Assembly (NCBI GenBank): GCA_039025395.1
Contig: JBCCOK010000008.1
Coordinates: forward strand, 43,417-107,416
DNA length: 64,000 bases
Source: Hoeflea_A sp039025395
GTDB taxonomy: Bacteria; Pseudomonadota; Alphaproteobacteria; Rhizobiales; Rhizobiaceae
Reading direction: 5' to 3'
The notes under the pieces were generated by a model. The model had not been told where the DNA came from. It searched no databases and worked only from the letters and a program-made list of their open reading frames with translations. Made by a program: the position numbers and the translations under genes. This document shows positions 17,778 through 26,637 of the stretch, piece by piece (within the stretch, counting starts at the first letter, position 1; the number at the start of each line of letters is the position of its first letter).

Positions 17778-18548
17778 ATGAAGCTTGAGGCACATTTCGA
17801 AGATCTGAAGGGACAGTCGGTCTTTATCACGGGCGGCGGATCGGGGATCGGCGCGTGGCTGACGGAAGGGTTTGTGGCGCAGGGCGCAAAGGTTGCATTC
17901 GTTCAACGCTCCGACGCAAGCGCGCTGTGCGACCGTCTGGAGGAAGAATACCAGAACCGGCCGCTGTTCATCAAATGCGACATAACGGATATCGACGCCC
18001 TGCGGGTCTCGATCCAGACGGCCCGCGAGACGCACGGACCGATCACCGTTCTTGTGAACAATGCTGCTTCGGATAACCGCCACGAACTGCACGCGTTTAC
18101 CGTCGAAGACTGGGACAGGACGATCAATGTCAATTTGCGGCCACATTTCTTCACGGCCCAGGAGGTCGCGAACGATATGCGGTCGGCCGGGTCCGGTTCG
18201 ATCATCAATTTCTCGTCCATCTCCTACATGATGGGAAATGAAGGCTATCCGGTCTACGTCACGTCGAAATCGGCAATCACCGGGCTGACACGCGGGCTTG
18301 CGCGGGAGTTGGGAAAGGACAATATCCGCGTCAATGCGCTGATGCCCGGATGGGTCCAGACCGACCGGCAGCGCGAATTGTGGGTGACACCGGAAGCCTT
18401 GGCCGCCCATATCGAAAGACAATGTCTCAAACAGGAAATCATGCCCGAAGACATCGTTACACCGACGCTTTTCCTCGCATCATCTGCTTCCCGGATGATG
18501 ACCAGCCAGGCGTTGGTGGTCGATGGCGGGGTCGTGATGACGGGCTGA
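17778..18548 (+). CDS. SDR sugar dehydrogenase, probable D-galactose 1-dehydrogenase
   Basis: A 256-residue classical SDR with TGGGSGIG (about residues 17-24), NNAAS, catalytic Ser in NFSSISY, and YVTSK as the Tyr-x-x-x-Lys pair. The NNAASDNRH... stretch and the C-terminal GGVVMTG are like SDR xylose/arabinose/galactose 1-dehydrogenases that oxidise the aldose to the aldonolactone with NAD(P). The genes that follow (DgoK, DgoA, lactonase) are those of oxidative galactose breakdown, which points to galactose. The ATG at 17778 has GGAG upstream; a longer in-frame extension overlaps the alpha-galactosidase and is not family-like. Confidence 0.85.
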   Translation: MKLEAHFEDLKGQSVFITGGGSGIGAWLTEGFVAQGAKVAFVQRSDASALCDRLEEEYQNRPLFIKCDITDIDALRVSIQTARETHGPITVLVNNAASDNRHELHAFTVEDWDRTINVNLRPHFFTAQEVANDMRSAGSGSIINFSSISYMMGNEGYPVYVTSKSAITGLTRGLARELGKDNIRVNALMPGWVQTDRQRELWVTPEALAAHIERQCLKQEIMPEDIVTPTLFLASSASRMMTSQALVVDGGVVMTG

Positions 18549-18552
18549 ATTG

Positions 18553-19500
18553 ATGGATCCTTTCTGTGCAGCGATAGACTGGGGCACATCGCATTTTCGG
18601 ATTTGGCTTGTGGCCAGTGACGGAACCGTGCTTGGCGAGCGCCGCAGCGGCGAGGGAATGAACAGTGCCGCCGAATCCGGCTTCAAGGCGATCATGGAGA
18701 CGCATCTGCAGGACATGGAAGCGCCATCTGATTTGCCGGTCATTATCTGCGGTATGGCCGGGTCGCGACAGGGCTGGCGGGAGGCCCGTTACCTGCGGCT
18801 TCCAGCACAATTGTCCGGCATATTTGACAGCGCGGTCAGCGTTGATGATCCGCATCGCGATATTCGTATTCTACCGGGTCTGGCACAAGACGAGGCAGCA
18901 CGACCGGATGTCATGCGCGGCGAAGAAACGCAGCTTTTGGGTTGTTTTTCGAGCACAGACGCATCGGGCTGGGCATGTCTTCCCGGAACACATAGCAAAT
19001 GGGTCTGCATCAAGTCGGGCAGAGTGACACGTTTTTCTACCTTTATGACGGGTGAATTGTTCAACCTTTTCGCCCGGAAATCCATTCTGCGGCATGCGGT
19101 CAGCGGCATCGACCGTTGCGACCCGCACAGTGCCTCATTCAAACAGGCGCTCTTCGAGGCGGCCGAAAATCCGGCATCGGTGTCCAGCCTCTTGTTTTCA
19201 GTGCGGGCAGGCCAGTTGCTCCACGGCAGCAGCGTGTCAAACGGCTATGAAAGGCTGTCAGGCCTCATGATCGGCTGGGAAATTGCTGGCGCACGCGCCG
19301 CTTTTGGAACCGTCGAACCGCTTCACCTGATTGCATCGGGACATCTCTTTGAGATCTACCGGGCGGCGCTTCAGCATCTGAATATTCACGCCACTGGCGC
19401 CGATGCAGACGGCGCGGTTCTTAAGGGCTTGATTGCCGGGGCACAACGGTTCTGGTCGGCAGATGACCGCCGCCGTCACTATGGACAGGCAAAAGTATGA
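18553..19500 (+). CDS. dgoK: 2-keto-3-deoxygalactonokinase
   Basis: A 315-residue DgoK-family sugar-acid kinase that phosphorylates 2-dehydro-3-deoxy-galactonate at O6. The N-terminal phosphate-binding motif IDWGTSHFRIWL is near residues 8-19, followed by GMAGSRQGWREA and the central LPGTHSKW. A TTG sits directly before the ATG; the ATG is preferred. It begins 4 bp after the dehydrogenase and overlaps the aldolase gene by 4 nt, so the run is tightly coupled. Confidence 0.92.
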   Translation: MDPFCAAIDWGTSHFRIWLVASDGTVLGERRSGEGMNSAAESGFKAIMETHLQDMEAPSDLPVIICGMAGSRQGWREARYLRLPAQLSGIFDSAVSVDDPHRDIRILPGLAQDEAARPDVMRGEETQLLGCFSSTDASGWACLPGTHSKWVCIKSGRVTRFSTFMTGELFNLFARKSILRHAVSGIDRCDPHSASFKQALFEAAENPASVSSLLFSVRAGQLLHGSSVSNGYERLSGLMIGWEIAGARAAFGTVEPLHLIASGHLFEIYRAALQHLNIHATGADADGAVLKGLIAGAQRFWSADDRRRHYGQAKV

Positions 19501-20132
19501 ACGCGACGACGCCATGGCCGGGCCTGAAACGATCGCTTATTGCTATCTTGCGCGGTATTCAACCGGAAGAGGTGGCCGATACGATCAGCGTACTTGTCGA
19601 GGCCGGTTTTGAAGCGATTGAAATTCCGCTGAACTCTCCGGATCCCTTCCGCTCGATACGCATCGCAGTGGATACCGCTCCGGCAGGCTGTCTGCTCGGA
19701 GCGGGTACGGTCCTGACCAAAGAAGAGGTCGATCGGCTCGACGATGCCGGGGGGAAGCTTTTGGTGAGTCCCAATGTCGACCGGTCGGTCATTGCGCACG
19801 CCGGCTTGCTCAAGATGGTTACAATGCCCGGTGTGTTTACGCCGACGGAAGCGTTAAGCGCCGTCCAAGCCGGGGCCTCCGGTTTGAAGTTCTTTCCCGC
19901 AAACGTTCTGGGGCCAGCCGGAATAGCGGCCATCCGGGCCGTCTTGCCGCCTGGAACCGAGATCGGCGCTGTCGGCGGTGTGTCGCACGAAAACTTCAGC
20001 GCCTACGGGGCGGCGGGCGTGCGTACGTTTGGTCTCGGCTCAAGCCTTTACAAACCAGGTATGAAGGCCGAAGACGTTGCCGGGAATGCGCGCATCGCTG
20101 TCCGCGCCTATGATGAAGTTTTTGGGGGATGA
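19497..20132 (+). CDS. dgoA: 2-dehydro-3-deoxy-6-phosphogalactonate aldolase
   Basis: A 211-residue KDPG/KDPGal-type class I aldolase giving pyruvate and glyceraldehyde 3-phosphate. Motifs include ILRGIQPEEV near the N-terminus (with the catalytic base position replaced as in DgoA), GAGTVLT, and the Schiff-base lysine in GLKFFPAN (about residue 127). ATGA overlaps join it to the kinase before and the lactonase after. Its pairing with DgoK argues for the galactonate rather than the gluconate pathway. Confidence 0.92.
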   Translation: MNATTPWPGLKRSLIAILRGIQPEEVADTISVLVEAGFEAIEIPLNSPDPFRSIRIAVDTAPAGCLLGAGTVLTKEEVDRLDDAGGKLLVSPNVDRSVIAHAGLLKMVTMPGVFTPTEALSAVQAGASGLKFFPANVLGPAGIAAIRAVLPPGTEIGAVGGVSHENFSAYGAAGVRTFGLGSSLYKPGMKAEDVAGNARIAVRAYDEVFGG

Positions 20133-21022
20133 GCGTGAGTGTCCCGGGATTTGCCTGCTCGATTTTCGACGATACCATCAACCTCCTCGGTGAAGGCCCG
20201 ACCTACGATGCCGTTGCCGATACGGCATGGTGGTTCGACATCCTGGGCAAAAAACTGATCGAAAAGCCGCTGTCCGCCGACCAGGCAATCGTTCACGAGC
20301 TGCCGGTCATGGGCAGCGCGTTGGCGACCATCGATACGGACCGTCAACTGATCGTGGCCGAAGACGGCCTTTATGTCAGAAGCGTACGGGACGGCGCGTT
20401 ATCGCTATTAACGGCACTTGAGTCGGACAACGGAGAAAACCGTTCCAACGACAGCCGCGTGCATCCGTGCGGGGCCATGTGGATTGGCACAATGGGCAAA
20501 TCCGCCGAGCCGCAACTGGGTTCGATCTATCATTTCTTTTGCGGCGCGCTGCAGCGAATTTTCAGCAATATCACGGTCCCCAACAGTATCTGCTTCTCGC
20601 AGGACGGGACTGTCGGTTACTACACGGATACCGTGACAGGAAAGGTCATGCGGGTTGCCACCGATCCGCAAACCGGGCTGCCCACCGAGGATCCGAAACC
20701 GTTTCTCGTCCGCCAACCGCAGCATCCGGGCTGGGCTGACGGCGCCGTCATGGATGCCGACGGTCTCATCTGGATTGCCCGCTGGGAGGGATCGTGCGTG
20801 CAGGCTTATAACGCATCGGCAGAGGTGGTCGAAACGATTGAGTTGCCATGTTCGAAGATAACCTGCCCCTCTTTTGTCGGACGCGATGCGTCGCAGATGA
20901 TCGTCACCTCAGCTTCCACCGAACTGAGCAAAGAGGAGCTCAACGAAACGCCGCATGCGGGAAAGACATTCCTGCTTGACCGGCGCTTTAACGGCCGCCT
21001 CGAACCAAGGGTAGAAATCTAG
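20129..21022 (+). CDS. SMP-30/gluconolactonase-family lactonase, probable galactonolactonase
   Basis: A 297-residue six-bladed beta-propeller of the SMP-30/regucalcin family. The metal-site elements are visible: LLGEGPTYD (Glu near residue 18), the RSNDSRVHPCGAMWIGTM stretch, NSICFSQDG and ADGAVMDADGLIW. It should hydrolyse the aldonolactone made by the dehydrogenase to the sugar acid. It overlaps dgoA by 4 nt and is followed 10 bp later by the beta-galactosidase. Confidence 0.9.
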   Translation: MSVSVPGFACSIFDDTINLLGEGPTYDAVADTAWWFDILGKKLIEKPLSADQAIVHELPVMGSALATIDTDRQLIVAEDGLYVRSVRDGALSLLTALESDNGENRSNDSRVHPCGAMWIGTMGKSAEPQLGSIYHFFCGALQRIFSNITVPNSICFSQDGTVGYYTDTVTGKVMRVATDPQTGLPTEDPKPFLVRQPQHPGWADGAVMDADGLIWIARWEGSCVQAYNASAEVVETIELPCSKITCPSFVGRDASQMIVTSASTELSKEELNETPHAGKTFLLDRRFNGRLEPRVEI

Positions 21023-21032
21023 AGGCTCGACT

Positions 21033-23000
21033 ATGGTTTCGAACCGGAAAATCGGTGTGTGCTACTACCCGGAGCACTGGCCCGAGGTACAGTGGTCCGA
21101 AGATGCAAGGCGCATGGCGGCGCTTGGCATTGCCTATGTGCGCATCGGCGAGTTTGCGTGGTCGCGGCTTGAGCCGGCGCGCGGTCAGTCAGCGTTCGAA
21201 TGGCTGGAACGCGCCATTGCGACCATGCATGATGCGGGCCTCAAGATCATTCTGGGAACACCCACGGCCACGCCTCCGAAATGGCTGGTCAACGAGATGC
21301 CGGACATGCTTCCGGTCGATCAGCACGGCCACACGATTGGCTTCGGTTCGCGCAAGCACTACTGCTTTTCGCATCGCGGTTACCGTGCCGAATGCGAACG
21401 GATCGTAACCGCGCTGGCGGAACGATTTGGTCAACACCCCGCGATCACAGGCTGGCAGATCGACAATGAGTATGCCTGCCACGATACCACACGAAACTGG
21501 TCCAACGCCTCGTTGCTGGCGTTTAGACAATGGCTGCGGCAACGCTACGGTAGCATCGAAAAGCTGAACAAGGCCTGGGGAAATGTCTTCTGGTCGATGG
21601 AATACAACGAATTTGAAGCGATTGACCTCCCTGCCCTCACTCCGAGCGAAAACAATCCCGCGCACCGAATGGACTTCTACAGGTTCTCTTCCGATCAGGT
21701 CGTCGATTTCAACCGCCTGCAGGCAAACATCCTGCGCAAGTTGTCACCGGGCCGCGACCTGATCCACAATTTCATGGGGCGGACGCTAACATTCGACCAT
21801 TTCGAACTGGGCGGAGATCTCGATGTTTCTGCATGGGACAGTTATCCGCTCGGTTTTCTCGAGGACCGTTCGGATGCCGATGCAGCCTGGCGGCGGCGCT
21901 TTGCGAGGGCGGGCGATCCGGATTTTCAGGCCTTCCATCACGATCTCTACCGGGCGACGTCAGGCGGACGCTGGTGGGTCATGGAACAGCAGCCCGGACC
22001 GGTCAACTGGGCCGAGCACAATCCCGCGCCACGCAATGGCATGGTACGGCTCTGGTCGCTTGAGGCGTTCGCCCATGGTGCAGAGGTGGTGAGTTACTTT
22101 CGCTGGCGCCAGTTGCCCTTCGGTCAGGAGCAAATGCATGCGGGGCTTTTGCGCCCGGACGGCGTCGAGACGGAGGCCTTTGACGAGGCGAAAGCGGTTG
22201 TGAAGGACCTCGAAGCGCTCGCGTTTTCCGATGGCGAACCGGCCGAGGCCGCAATTGTTTTCGACTACGCGTCCGCATGGGCGTGGGAAATTCAGCCGCA
22301 GGGTCGCGACTTCGACTATTTCCGCCTTGTCTTCGACCATTACCGGGCGCTGCGGCGGAAGGGACTGTCTGTTGATATTCTGCCGACCGACACAGCGGAT
22401 CTGTCGAATTACAGGCTCGTCCTCATTCCCGGGCTCTTTGCATGGAACCAAACGCTTGTCGATGCTCTCAGATCCTTTAGCGGTGTTGTGCTGATCGGTC
22501 CGCGTAGTGGCTCAAAGACCACCGAATTCCGCATTCCGGACAACCTGCCGCCCGACCTTGCCGACGATCTTCTGGACTTGACCGTTGCGCAGGTCGAGAG
22601 CCTCCGGGCCGACAGTCCGCTGGACATGAATGACATGCCGGGACAACTCATGTTTTGGCGCGAATTCCTGAAAACGGGCGAACAGTGCAGGACCGAGTTG
22701 AGCAGCTCTGACGGAAAGCCTGTGCTGGTACGCCAGGATAAGCGCTACTATCTTGGCGGCTGGCCGAACGACATATGTCTTGATGGAATTGTAGGACGGC
22801 TGTGCGGGGAAGCGGGTCTTGAGACGCTGGAACTCCCCGATGGACTGCGCATCCGCCGATCAGGCACCTACACTTTCGCTTTCAATTATGGCGATTCGCC
22901 GGTGAACCTGGCGGCTGTTGGTCTGAAAGGAACGCTGGTCTTGGGAGAAAGCACAGTCGCGCCCGCCGACGTCGCCATCATCACGACCCGCGGCGTTTGA
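21033..23000 (+). CDS. Beta-galactosidase, GH42
   Basis: A 655-residue glycoside hydrolase family 42 enzyme. Seen in order: YYPEHWPE near the N-terminus, RIGEFAWSRLEP, the acid/base motif WQIDNEYACH (Glu about residue 146), WDSYPLG, and the nucleophile motif MEQQPGPVNW (Glu about residue 316). The trimerisation and C-terminal beta domains follow. No signal peptide, so cytosolic. GH42 enzymes prefer beta-galactosides other than lactose, often plant or algal galactosyl compounds. Confidence 0.93.
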   Translation: MVSNRKIGVCYYPEHWPEVQWSEDARRMAALGIAYVRIGEFAWSRLEPARGQSAFEWLERAIATMHDAGLKIILGTPTATPPKWLVNEMPDMLPVDQHGHTIGFGSRKHYCFSHRGYRAECERIVTALAERFGQHPAITGWQIDNEYACHDTTRNWSNASLLAFRQWLRQRYGSIEKLNKAWGNVFWSMEYNEFEAIDLPALTPSENNPAHRMDFYRFSSDQVVDFNRLQANILRKLSPGRDLIHNFMGRTLTFDHFELGGDLDVSAWDSYPLGFLEDRSDADAAWRRRFARAGDPDFQAFHHDLYRATSGGRWWVMEQQPGPVNWAEHNPAPRNGMVRLWSLEAFAHGAEVVSYFRWRQLPFGQEQMHAGLLRPDGVETEAFDEAKAVVKDLEALAFSDGEPAEAAIVFDYASAWAWEIQPQGRDFDYFRLVFDHYRALRRKGLSVDILPTDTADLSNYRLVLIPGLFAWNQTLVDALRSFSGVVLIGPRSGSKTTEFRIPDNLPPDLADDLLDLTVAQVESLRADSPLDMNDMPGQLMFWREFLKTGEQCRTELSSSDGKPVLVRQDKRYYLGGWPNDICLDGIVGRLCGEAGLETLELPDGLRIRRSGTYTFAFNYGDSPVNLAAVGLKGTLVLGESTVAPADVAIITTRGV

Positions 23001-23101
23001 GCCCGCAGCCAAAGCCTCGACAACATCGCACTGGCCAACAGGCACCGGCTATGCGAAAGCAATGGGGTGTGTTCAACGACAGCTGATCCTGAAAGCCTCC
23101 A

Positions 23102-24460
23102 ATGACATCAGCCTTCAAAGCCTACGATATACGCGGTGAAATACCCGGCCAGGTCAACGCCCAATTTGCCTACCGTTTCGGACAGGCAGTCGCCGCTCAC
23201 GAACCGCGACGGGCAGTCGTTGTCGGCCATGACATGCGCCAGGACAGCCCTGCACTCGCCCACGCCATTGCGCAGGGATTGCTGGACAGCGGCGTCGATG
23301 TATTGCCGCTCGGACAGTGTGGGACGGAAGAGGTCTATTTCCATACCGACAACAGCGGCGCCGATGCCGGCCTGATGGTCACAGCAAGCCACAACCCGAT
23401 CAGCTATAACGGGATCAAGATGGTGCTTTCAGGATCGCGCGCCGCTACCCCCGGCAATGCGCTCGGCCCGCTTGAAAGGCTGGTTTACTCGGATCGAAGG
23501 TTTGACGTCGTACCGGATTACTCGAAGCGCGGTTCGCTAGCGCCGGAATTGTCCAAAACCGCCTATGTGGAGCGCTTGCTGAGACAGGTTGAAGGCCATG
23601 ATCTTAAGCCGCTGAAGATCGTCTGCCACGCCGGGAACGGGTGCGCCGGACCGATTATCGATCTGCTTGAGGCGCATCTGCCATTTGAATTCGTCAAGGT
23701 CGACCACACGCCCGATTCGACATTGCCCAACGGCGTTCCCAATCCGCTCCTGCCGGAAAAGCGCCAGCGCGCAAGCAACGCGGTCATCGAGAATGGCGCC
23801 GATCTGGGTCTGGCGTGGGACGGAGACTTCGACCGCTGTTTCTTCTACGACGAAAAGGGCCGGTTCGTTGAGGGCTATTACCTTGTCGGACTGATCGCTC
23901 AGACGATGTTGAAAGCAAGTCCCGGTGCCACTGTGCTTTACGATCCGAGGCTCATGTGGAACACGATCGACGTGGTGGAAGCCGCGGGCGGTCAAGCCAG
24001 GATCTGCCGTACCGGCCATGCCTTTTTCAAACAGATGTTGCGCGATGAAGATGCCGTTTATGGCGGCGAAATGAGCGCCCATCACTATTTCCGCGATTTC
24101 AGCTATTGCGACACAGGCATGATCCCGTGGCTGGCAATCGTTGCAGAATTGTCGGCCACCGGCGCACGGCTCAGCGAACTGGTGGAGGCGAGGATTGCGG
24201 CGTTTCCGTGCTCGGGCGAAATCAATTTCACCGTGTCCGATTCCGGTCGCGTACAGGAAAAAATTGCGGACCATTTCGCGGCTGCCAATCCGGCTGTCGA
24301 ATCGATCGACGGCCTTTCGATGGCTTTCGACGACTGGCGTTTTAATGTGCGTGCTTCAAATACCGAGCCGCTTATGCGCCTCAACATCGAAGCGCGCGGC
24401 AATGCCGGTTTGGTCGCGGCAAAAGTCGCTGAAATCTCGGGATTGATCGAGGCTGCATAG
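23102..24460 (+). CDS. Phosphomannomutase/phosphoglucomutase
   Basis: A 452-residue alpha-D-phosphohexomutase. The N-terminus AYDIRG, the phosphoserine loop TASHNP (Ser near residue 99), the metal loop DGDFDRCF (about residues 240-247), the sugar-binding GEMSAHHYF and the phosphate-binding RASNTEP near the C-terminus are all present, so the enzyme should be active. It converts hexose 6-phosphate to 1-phosphate for nucleotide-sugar synthesis. It lies 101 bp after the beta-galactosidase, same strand, and may be an extra member of the sugar operon or independent. Confidence 0.9.
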   Translation: MTSAFKAYDIRGEIPGQVNAQFAYRFGQAVAAHEPRRAVVVGHDMRQDSPALAHAIAQGLLDSGVDVLPLGQCGTEEVYFHTDNSGADAGLMVTASHNPISYNGIKMVLSGSRAATPGNALGPLERLVYSDRRFDVVPDYSKRGSLAPELSKTAYVERLLRQVEGHDLKPLKIVCHAGNGCAGPIIDLLEAHLPFEFVKVDHTPDSTLPNGVPNPLLPEKRQRASNAVIENGADLGLAWDGDFDRCFFYDEKGRFVEGYYLVGLIAQTMLKASPGATVLYDPRLMWNTIDVVEAAGGQARICRTGHAFFKQMLRDEDAVYGGEMSAHHYFRDFSYCDTGMIPWLAIVAELSATGARLSELVEARIAAFPCSGEINFTVSDSGRVQEKIADHFAAANPAVESIDGLSMAFDDWRFNVRASNTEPLMRLNIEARGNAGLVAAKVAEISGLIEAA

Positions 24461-24477
24461 GACGCTTCCGGCTAATA

Positions 24478-25395
24478 TCAGTGGTCCAAAGCACCCTTTC
24501 GCTGCGGCGCCGCAACAGCGCATATCGCCAAAATCAAACCGCTGACCGTGGCAATCATGCCGGCGGCACTGACGCTGAAACCGCTGCCGATGAGCTCCAT
24601 TCCGCTGCCCGCTGCCCAGAAGCCGACGACGGCAGATACAACTGCGAAAACGACACTCCACACAACCTGCGGAATGAACCGATTGGTCATCAAGCGTGCT
24701 GCGGCTGCCGGGCAGATCAGCATGGCAATCGTGATGATCGCACCGACTGCCTCAAAGGCCATAACCGCCACGATTGCCACGAGGGAAATCAGTGCGGCGC
24801 CGATGAAGCGAACAGGAACACCCGCCGAATGGGCAAACACCGGATCGAAAGTGGATACGACCAGTTGCCGCCAAAATACGAAGAGGAAAACGATGACAAC
24901 GACGAGCGTAACGAAAAGCCGTCCCAACTGCGGGGGCAGTCCGGCGAGTGCTGCGCGATCGAAAATCGAGTCTGCATCGATCCCTGCCAGCCAAACGAGG
25001 CTTTCGAGGTTGCCGTAGAGCGCGTGTTCAACATCGAAGTGGACATTGCGCGTATCGCTCTGTTCAAGAAGCAATATGCCCAGCGCAAACAGCGCAGTAA
25101 AGACAACGCCCATGGCAGCGCCCGATTCGACCTTGCCGAGATTGCGCACGAGCTCAATCAAAAGTGCCGATATCAGTGCGGCTGCCGCTGCGCCCAAAAG
25201 CATCGGGCCGACCGATACGGAGCCTGTGAGGATAAAGGCAACGACAATTCCAGGCAGGACGACGTGGCTGACCGCATCGCCCATGAGGCTTTGCTTGCGC
25301 AAAACCAGAAAATTGCCGAGAAGCGCACAGGAGACCGCCGCCAGCACGCCGATCAGCGTGGGAACAAGCACAAGTCCGATATAAAGACCGTCCAT
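24478..25395 (-). CDS. Metal ABC transporter permease (TroD/YtgD-like)
   Basis: A 305-residue ABC-3 family permease with eight to nine membrane segments, starting LVPTLIGVLAAVSCALLGNF. The conserved GDAVSHVVLPGIV loop (about residues 39-51) is the ATPase-contact signature of zinc/manganese/iron importers. It is the last gene of a four-gene operon (binding protein, ATPase, two permeases), 9 bp after the first permease, and converges on the mutase gene 17 bp away. Confidence 0.92.
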   Translation of the reverse strand: MDGLYIGLVLVPTLIGVLAAVSCALLGNFLVLRKQSLMGDAVSHVVLPGIVVAFILTGSVSVGPMLLGAAAAALISALLIELVRNLGKVESGAAMGVVFTALFALGILLLEQSDTRNVHFDVEHALYGNLESLVWLAGIDADSIFDRAALAGLPPQLGRLFVTLVVVIVFLFVFWRQLVVSTFDPVFAHSAGVPVRFIGAALISLVAIVAVMAFEAVGAIITIAMLICPAAAARLMTNRFIPQVVWSVVFAVVSAVVGFWAAGSGMELIGSGFSVSAAGMIATVSGLILAICAVAAPQRKGALDH

Positions 25396-25404
25396 CGTAT
25401 TCCC

Positions 25405-26631
25405 CTACCCGGCTGGAAGCGAGCCAGCGGGCGCGTTCAACTGTCGCTCCAGCTCGGCAATCTCGCTTCCCGTCAGGCGTTGGGCTATCGGATCGAGACG
25501 CATACGCGCAGCGCGATAGGCCGCATCGGGGTTATCACGCAGATAAATCGTCCAAAGTGCCTCTTCGCGGGCGGCATTTTCAGCCGCATCGAGCCCGGCT
25601 TCGGTCGGCGTTCCGTCAGCGTGTATCAGACGTTCGGATCTTAAGACCCTGATGGTGTCTCGATCATAGATCGCCTCGCCTCGTAAAATCGCCAGAAGCC
25701 CCTGACGCCGGTGCACCTTGCGCGAGAAGGCCCTTGATCGGTAGAGGCCGTAAAACACGCCGCGCGCCGGCGCGAAAAGCAGTGAAACAACGAACAGGCA
25801 CGCAGCAACGAGTACGATCACCGGCCCGGCGGGAAAGTTCGGGACCGAAGCGGAAAGAGCCGTGCCCACAAATCCGGATAGGCCGCCTATCAGGCCGCCG
25901 ACAAGCGCCATCGTATTCGTCTGGTCTGTCCAGAACCGAGCCGCGACAGGCGGGATGATGAGCAAGGCTACCACCAGAATAAGGCCGACGATCCGCAAAC
26001 CGGTAACCGTGACGGCCATGACAAGAAGCATGAGCAGCAGGTCGGTCCTGCGGATATCAATTCCGGACGTTCGAGCAAAGGTTTCATCGAAACAGATCAG
26101 CGTAAGTTGCCGGCGGAAAAGGAACACGAGAAGCGCTATGCCAAATGCCAGCCCAGCCAGCGTGATCGCCTCATTGCGCAGCATCCCGGATGTGGACCCA
26201 AGCAAAAAACTACCGATACCGGCCTGGCGGCCGATGCCGAGCGACTGGATGACTGTGAGAAGGACAACGCCAAACCCGAAGAAAGCGGACAGAACCGCAC
26301 CGATGGCCGCGTCTGCATTCAATCGTGTGCGGCGGGTCAGCCACTCCACACTGGCGAGGCCGATCATCGCACTGATCGCGGCTCCCAGCAGCAGTCCCGG
26401 CAAAAATCTTCCTGATCCGCCCATCCATGCCATGACAAGAAAGGCGATCCCGATGCCCGGTAAGGTGGCATGGCTCAACGCGTCGGAGACAAGCGAGCGG
26501 CGGCGTAGCAACAGAAACGTGCCGACCGTTCCGCCGGCCCAACCCAAAAGAACTGCTCCGGTTGCAACGATTGCAGTGTTGTAGCCGGCATTGAATGTCA
26601 GCGCATTGACGAATGTGGCTCCGTCAATCAT
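25405..26631 (-). CDS. Metal ABC transporter permease fused to a DtxR-like C-terminal domain (TroC/YtgC-R-like)
   Basis: A 408-residue protein, about 110 residues longer than a plain ABC-3 permease. Residues 1 to about 295 are membrane permease (SDALSHATLPGIGIAFL is the coupling loop). Residues about 300-408 are soluble; they read as a degenerate winged helix ending in GTPTEAGLDAAENAAREEAL and a helical part with RLDPIAQRLTGSEIAELERQL, resembling the region of DtxR/MntR proteins that links DNA binding to dimerisation. The usual metal-ligand His residues of DtxR are not seen. This mirrors the YtgC-YtgR fusion known in Chlamydia. Gene order matches ytgABCD/troABCD. Confidence 0.87.
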   Translation of the reverse strand: MIDGATFVNALTFNAGYNTAIVATGAVLLGWAGGTVGTFLLLRRRSLVSDALSHATLPGIGIAFLVMAWMGGSGRFLPGLLLGAAISAMIGLASVEWLTRRTRLNADAAIGAVLSAFFGFGVVLLTVIQSLGIGRQAGIGSFLLGSTSGMLRNEAITLAGLAFGIALLVFLFRRQLTLICFDETFARTSGIDIRRTDLLLMLLVMAVTVTGLRIVGLILVVALLIIPPVAARFWTDQTNTMALVGGLIGGLSGFVGTALSASVPNFPAGPVIVLVAACLFVVSLLFAPARGVFYGLYRSRAFSRKVHRRQGLLAILRGEAIYDRDTIRVLRSERLIHADGTPTEAGLDAAENAAREEALWTIYLRDNPDAAYRAARMRLDPIAQRLTGSEIAELERQLNAPAGSLPAG

Positions 26632-26637
26632 CTCAAC

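Noticed and set aside
24481..25644. 387-codon open frame on the plus strand
   Set aside because: Antisense to the two metal permeases; extremely Arg/Asn/Asp/Gln-rich, as expected from the complement of hydrophobic codons.
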